A DNA stretch of 8,428 bases from the NCBI GenBank assembly GCA_016207765.1, contig JACQOY010000128.1, positions 1 through 8,428 of the forward strand, written 5' to 3'. Source of the DNA: Deltaproteobacteria bacterium. GTDB lineage: Bacteria > UBA10199 > SBBF01. A program made the position numbers and the translations under genes. Shown here piece after piece: positions 4,907 through 8,428 of this stretch (the first letter of the stretch is position 1; every line of letters begins with the position of its first letter). Under the pieces are notes generated by a model, which was given only the letters and a program-made list of their open reading frames with translations, was not told the origin of the DNA and did not search any database.

Positions 4907-7900
4907 TCAAACTTTCTGCGTACTTTCCTGGTCGTAACTCTGGATCTGCGTCCATTTTTCTTTTAGTTCATCAACCTTGGCCTTTTGCGCGGAAGTTTTG
5001 GACAAGCGCTCCAGATTCCTGATTTCGGCCTGAAAAGGCTCTCCCAAACGGTTGTCGAGGTAGAGTTCCGCCAGATCGCGCCGGGTTTCAAATTCTTCGT
5101 GTTTCAGTGAGTCATGCTTGCCCACCATCTGGACCAACTCAACCTGGAATGACAGCGCCTTGAGATTATCCTTCTCCTGACGGGCTATATAGGCAAGTTC
5201 GTTGTAACACTTGGAGAGAAGCATCTGCTCGTAAGCGAGGGGACGCTCCTTCTCCTCGAGTATCTGTTTGGCCAGGAGAAACCGGCGGGAAGCCTGGGGC
5301 CAGTTCTTTTCGTCGCGGTAGATCAACCCTTGGTTGGCCAACAGGGCCGCCTTGGTGGCGGGATCTTTCAGGCGCACGCTGATATCAACGGCTTTTTGAT
5401 AAGTTTGAAGGGCCTGTTTGTAATCGTGGGCGGCGAGATAAACATTCCCAAGGCCGTTGTAAACCCTGAGTAGAATGGGAAACAGGTTTTCCTTCTGGCA
5501 TATTTCGATGCAATGCTTGTATTCCCTGACCGCCTTCCGGATTTTCTTCACCCCGCGGTAACTTTCGGCCAGAGAATAAAGGGCCCGCGCCAGCGGCTCG
5601 TGGTTTTTCAAGTTGGAAAACAGCTTTGCGTCGTCCTTCAACAGGGGAATCGCCCGCTCATAATCTTTCAGCTGATGATAAACATGGCCAAGATCGTTGT
5701 TGGTGATCTGCTTGAGATCGGGCTTTGAAAGACGGCGCATCATTTCGCGTGTTTTAGCGAATTGCGGAATGGCCTTTTCCGGATGACCGGTGATGATTTC
5801 TATCTCGGCCAGATCGTTCAAAAAACGGACCTCTTCCAGCCGCATATCCGGGCTTTGGGAGGCAAGTTCGAGCCCTTTGGTGAAATAACGGCCCGCCTCT
5901 TCGATCTTTTCCTGATGAAGAAGACTCAAGCCCTTCTTTTCCCAAAGGGCCAGCCGGTTTTTCGGCGGAATGGATTCGGGAGATCCTTCCATTTCTTTTT
6001 CAATGAGTGTCAACAGTTCCTCCGCCTCGCCAAACCGGTTGAGCCAGATCAGCACTTTTGATGTTTTGACCGCCCAGTTGAGCCTCTGCAAAAGCGGAAC
6101 CGTCACGAAAGTTCTCCGCAAATTCTGATAATGTTCAAGCGCCTCCTCTTTTCTCCCTTCAAGGTCCATCAGATCGGCCAGATTTTCCAGCGCCGTCTGG
6201 GCCAAGACGCGGTCCTCGCCCCAACTCTGATGGAGCCACACCTGCTCCTGCAAAAGACCGATGTCTTTTTCCGCAAGGCGGGTGTGACGACGCCGCGCTT
6301 CGGGCATGGGAATTTTGTTCCGCACGAAAGGGACCATGGCGGAACGATAGAGGACATAGCTTTTCCCGTCTTCCGTCCGCACGACACGCCTCTCTTCCAT
6401 GGCCCGCAGGATTTTTTGCACCTTGGCAAAGCCGGTCAGACGATCGAGGGCCTTTGATGTCAGGCCGTGGGAGGCAATCGCCAACCAATGGACAATCTCC
6501 CTCGCCTCCGGCAAATACGAGGAGTAATCGAGTTCCATCTGATCTTCAAGGGACCGCGGCACCTCCACCTTTTGAAGCGTCCCCTCGAGGTGGGCCAGCA
6601 GATCGGCGCTCCAGCGCCCCGACTCGTCGAAGAGAAGACCCTGCTGGATCAGGTTCTGGACAATCTGGGTGCAAATTCCGGGGTTCCCCTCGGTGTCGCG
6701 GTAGAGTTCCTGAACAAATTTGTCCGGAATTTCCTTCTGCCCGATGATTGTTTCCAGAAAGACCCGCGTCTCCTCGATGGTGAAAGGAACCAGCGCCACC
6801 TTTTCAAACTCGAAGTCATCCTTGGGAAAGAGCTTCTCAAAGGGGGCCCAGTGGCCCTCGAGAGTGCCGCTCACCACAAAGAGAAAACGGGTCGTCTCGG
6901 GGGAAAGGATTTTCTGCTCGAGAAACGACAAAAAATCGCCGAGATTGTTTCTCCCCTTCGGATCGGCCAGATAGTTTTCCATGTCCTCGATAATAATCAC
7001 GCCGGCGCCCCGCAACATATGGCGTTCGGCCTCGCTCAGCGGCAAAACCGCCTCTTCCACCGTCACTTTTTCGAGCTGAAGCTCGTTTCTGATCTGACCG
7101 ACAAACTTTGTCTTTCCCAATCCCCGTTCGCCGTGGATAAAAATGCCGAAATAGGGGGGGCCTTTCTGTGGAGAAAGGTAACCCTTCACCACACTTTCAA
7201 TCCGTCTCTGGATCTCCTTTCGACCGATGAGTTCGGAGGTCGTCGGAAGATACGAAAGGAGGGTTTCGGTCGTTTCGACCGAATATTTCGTTTTGGAATA
7301 GGCGGCGATTTCCTCGATAACGGCAGAGGCGGACAGGTAACGCTCTTCCGGTTTTTTGGAAAGAAGGGTCGCGACAATATCGGAAAAATACTTCGGCACT
7401 TGCGGGTTCAACTGGGAAATGGGGGGGGGCGTATAGGTTCGATGACGGTCATAGACTTCCTGCAGGCTGGAACCGGAAAAGGGCTGGGTCCGGGTGAGGC
7501 AATTGTAAAAAATAACCCCGACGGCGTAGAGGTCGCTCGCCACATTGTGATGTTCGCCGCGATAGACCTCGGGGGCCAGATAGGTGGGGGTTCCGACGAT
7601 CGACTCCCCCCAGTAGCCGGCCAGACCGAAATCGATCAGAAGCACTGTGGAGTCTTCGACAAAAATGTTTCCCGGCTTCAGGTCGCAATGAATGATCCCT
7701 TTCTGATGCAGGTAATTGACGGCGCGAAGCATCTGGACAAAATAATCCTCGCATTTTTCGAACGGAAGATCCCTTGTAGCGGCGTAGAGGTCACTCCCTT
7801 TCAGCCAGGGGGAGGTGAAAAAAACCTTTTTCTGTTCCTCTTCGTACCCGTAATCGCCGATCTTGCCGATGTTGGGATGGGAGAGTTTTTTCAGGACCTT

Positions 7901-8077
7901 GAATTCGTTTTCAAACTGTGAAACGGCCGCCTGGCCGCCGCCGCTCCCTGAATCGAACGTCTTCAAGAGTTTCAAGGCCACCGGCTCCCCTCGGGGGGGA
8001 AGGACCAAAAACACCTCCCCCATCGCCCCCTGGCCCAGGCTTTTTAGGACGCGGTATTTTTTGGCGATGAGTTCCAT
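4907..8077 (-). CDS. Ser/Thr protein kinase fused to an AAA-type ATPase and TPR repeats
   Basis: A 1056-residue signalling protein without signal peptide or membrane helix. The kinase domain (about 8-262) has a glycine loop GQGAMG (15-20), Lys36, a probable helix-C Glu58, the catalytic loop HCDLKPGN (130-137), DFG (149-151) and APE (168-170). The usual HRD Arg is Cys131, so this is a non-RD kinase, often not controlled by activation-loop phosphorylation. An ATPase domain follows (about 280-480) with Walker A GERGLGKT (316-323) and a Walker B strand VIIIED (360-365). A winged-helix-like region comes next (about 505-600), then TPR-type repeats (about 630-1000). Known proteins of this layout, such as PknK, couple kinase activity to a signalling ATPase and a protein-binding TPR array. 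The ATG lies seven residues before YRVLKSLG, which fits the domain edge. It has no ribosome binding site and a leader of about 10-12 nt. Confidence 0.95.
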   Translation of the reverse strand: MELIAKKYRVLKSLGQGAMGEVFLVLPPRGEPVALKLLKTFDSGSGGGQAAVSQFENEFKVLKKLSHPNIGKIGDYGYEEEQKKVFFTSPWLKGSDLYAATRDLPFEKCEDYFVQMLRAVNYLHQKGIIHCDLKPGNIFVEDSTVLLIDFGLAGYWGESIVGTPTYLAPEVYRGEHHNVASDLYAVGVIFYNCLTRTQPFSGSSLQEVYDRHRTYTPPPISQLNPQVPKYFSDIVATLLSKKPEERYLSASAVIEEIAAYSKTKYSVETTETLLSYLPTTSELIGRKEIQRRIESVVKGYLSPQKGPPYFGIFIHGERGLGKTKFVGQIRNELQLEKVTVEEAVLPLSEAERHMLRGAGVIIIEDMENYLADPKGRNNLGDFLSFLEQKILSPETTRFLFVVSGTLEGHWAPFEKLFPKDDFEFEKVALVPFTIEETRVFLETIIGQKEIPDKFVQELYRDTEGNPGICTQIVQNLIQQGLLFDESGRWSADLLAHLEGTLQKVEVPRSLEDQMELDYSSYLPEAREIVHWLAIASHGLTSKALDRLTGFAKVQKILRAMEERRVVRTEDGKSYVLYRSAMVPFVRNKIPMPEARRRHTRLAEKDIGLLQEQVWLHQSWGEDRVLAQTALENLADLMDLEGRKEEALEHYQNLRRTFVTVPLLQRLNWAVKTSKVLIWLNRFGEAEELLTLIEKEMEGSPESIPPKNRLALWEKKGLSLLHQEKIEEAGRYFTKGLELASQSPDMRLEEVRFLNDLAEIEIITGHPEKAIPQFAKTREMMRRLSKPDLKQITNNDLGHVYHQLKDYERAIPLLKDDAKLFSNLKNHEPLARALYSLAESYRGVKKIRKAVREYKHCIEICQKENLFPILLRVYNGLGNVYLAAHDYKQALQTYQKAVDISVRLKDPATKAALLANQGLIYRDEKNWPQASRRFLLAKQILEEKERPLAYEQMLLSKCYNELAYIARQEKDNLKALSFQVELVQMVGKHDSLKHEEFETRRDLAELYLDNRLGEPFQAEIRNLERLSKTSAQKAKVDELKEKWTQIQSYDQESTQKV

Positions 8078-8092
8078 GAAACGAGGGTTTCT

Positions 8093-8121
8093 ATTGTAAA
8101 GGAAAATCGGTCAAAGTCCAA
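8093..8121 (-). promoter_or_regulatory. Promoter of the kinase gene, giving a near-leaderless mRNA
   Basis: On the minus strand, TTGGAC (complement of 8116-8121), a 17-bp spacer, and TACAAT (complement of 8093-8098). The predicted start lies only about 10-12 nt before the kinase ATG, and that leader carries no Shine-Dalgarno sequence. Confidence 0.6.
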
Positions 8122-8178
8122 TTCTTACAATGATACAACAAACAAAGAGAGTCCTTGTGACGGAGCAATTTTTGTTCC

Positions 8179-8199
8179 CGCCAGCCACATCTGCCGGCG
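8179..8199. repeat. E2 hairpin C
   Basis: CGCCAGC and GCCGGCG form a 7-bp stem around a 7-nt loop. The one imperfect pair is A-C in plus-strand RNA but G-U in minus-strand RNA, which slightly favours the minus strand. Confidence 0.5.
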
Positions 8200-8204
8200 A
8201 GATA

Positions 8205-8243
8205 ATTGAAGAACTCGGGGGCAAGCCCCCGAGATTCTTCGAT
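8205..8243. repeat. E2 hairpin A, long stem with a four-base loop
   Basis: ATTGAAGAA-CTCGGGGG, loop CAAG, CCCCCGAG-A-TTCTTCGAT: 17 pairs with one bulged A and one T-G pair on the plus strand. On the minus strand the loop is CTTG closed by G-C, the form of the stable CUUG tetraloop. Confidence 0.75.
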
Positions 8244-8271
8244 GCTTAAAGTACTTGTTGTCATCACATTT

Positions 8272-8314
8272 GCCCGCCTTGGCTCGGCCGCAAGCGGCCG
8301 AGATTGCGGCGGGC
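8272..8314. repeat. E2 hairpin B, same design as hairpin A
   Basis: An outer stem GCCCGCC/GGCGGGC, an internal loop, an inner stem CTCGGCCG/CGGCCGAG and loop CAAG (CTTG on the minus strand). The inner stem and the ATT after it repeat hairpin A, with paired changes in the upper stem. Confidence 0.75.
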
Positions 8315-8428
8315 CTGCATTCAACTCTTAAGCGGCTTACGAAAATTGCGAAGACAAAAGGACTCTCTTTGTTGTGGAACTTATAGATGAATTGCCCCTT
8401 CCCCAAGGCCAAGGGCCGCCTCTTTGAC

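Larger units (their letters stand above)
8141..8373. repeat. Element E2, about 230 bp, with terminal inverted repeats and three internal hairpins
   Basis: The ends AACAAAGAGAGTCCTT (8141-8156) and AAGGACTCTCTTTGTT (8358-8373) are perfect 16-bp complements. Homology continues inward past a second block, GCAATTTT (8165-8172) and AAAATTGC (8342-8349). The interior holds hairpins at 8179-8199, 8205-8243 and 8272-8314 and no supportable gene. The right end (8332-8363, minus strand) matches E1 in 31 of 32 positions. It lacks a transposase, so it could be a miniature inverted-repeat element, a REP-like element or a structured RNA gene. Nothing interpretable is seen in the remaining bases, 8374-8428. 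Confidence 0.7.

Noticed and set aside
3372..4955. A 527-codon minus-strand open frame, longer than the lipoprotein gene it overlaps
   Set aside because: The plus-strand gene has a promoter, a ribosome binding site, a signal peptide and a lipobox. The minus frame has none of these, runs through E1 into the kinase 3' end, and gives an atypical Gly/Arg/His-rich product.
6467..7921. A 484-codon plus-strand open frame
   Set aside because: It is antisense to the kinase-ATPase gene, whose catalytic motifs prove the minus strand. It has no ribosome binding site or domain.
8091..8412. Two minus-strand frames of 77 and 95 codons across E2
   Set aside because: They translate the terminal repeats and hairpins. 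There is no ribosome binding site, and they overlap the kinase promoter.

Overview
The window reads as chromosomal DNA of a Gram-negative bacterium. It has a lipoprotein with a lipobox, strong AGGAGG-type ribosome binding sites, sigma70-like promoters, and a large eukaryotic-type Ser/Thr kinase fused to an ATPase and TPR repeats. That mix is common in Deltaproteobacteria in the broad sense (Myxococcota, Bdellovibrionota and uncultured relatives). The taxonomic guess is weak because no marker gene is present.

Region 1 (1-1840) is accessory in character. On the minus strand are a broken ORF6N-domain gene that runs off the left edge, a very small two-helix membrane protein, and a Gly/Ala-rich membrane-active-looking protein directly upstream of it. 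Further right, a small XRE repressor (minus) is divergent from a 56-residue acidic protein (plus). Two matching palindromes lie between them. One covers the repressor's ribosome binding site and the other overlaps the -10 of a near-consensus promoter, which looks like a compact autoregulated switch.

Region 2 (1840-3290) holds an intergenic stretch with nested inverted repeats and a gene for a membrane-anchored winged-helix regulator. After it comes an array of GCCCC motifs spaced 10-11 bp apart, then a tRNA-Ala(CGC) gene with a strong intrinsic terminator, and a second partial copy of the tRNA 3' end about 110 bp downstream.

Region 3 (3203-8428) has a cysteine-rich lipoprotein gene (plus) with its own strong promoter, facing a 1056-residue kinase-ATPase-TPR gene (minus). 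The kinase gene is bracketed by two members of one repeat family. A short hairpin copy lies between the convergent 3' ends, and a copy of about 230 bp with terminal inverted repeats and three internal hairpins lies just outside the kinase promoter. The shared 32-nt core is in opposite orientation at the two ends, so the kinase gene sits inside an inverted repeat.

The best leads for something undescribed are this repeat family and its hairpins, the 11-bp-phased GCCCC array, the XRE/small-acidic-protein switch, and the Gly-zipper protein with its tiny membrane partner.
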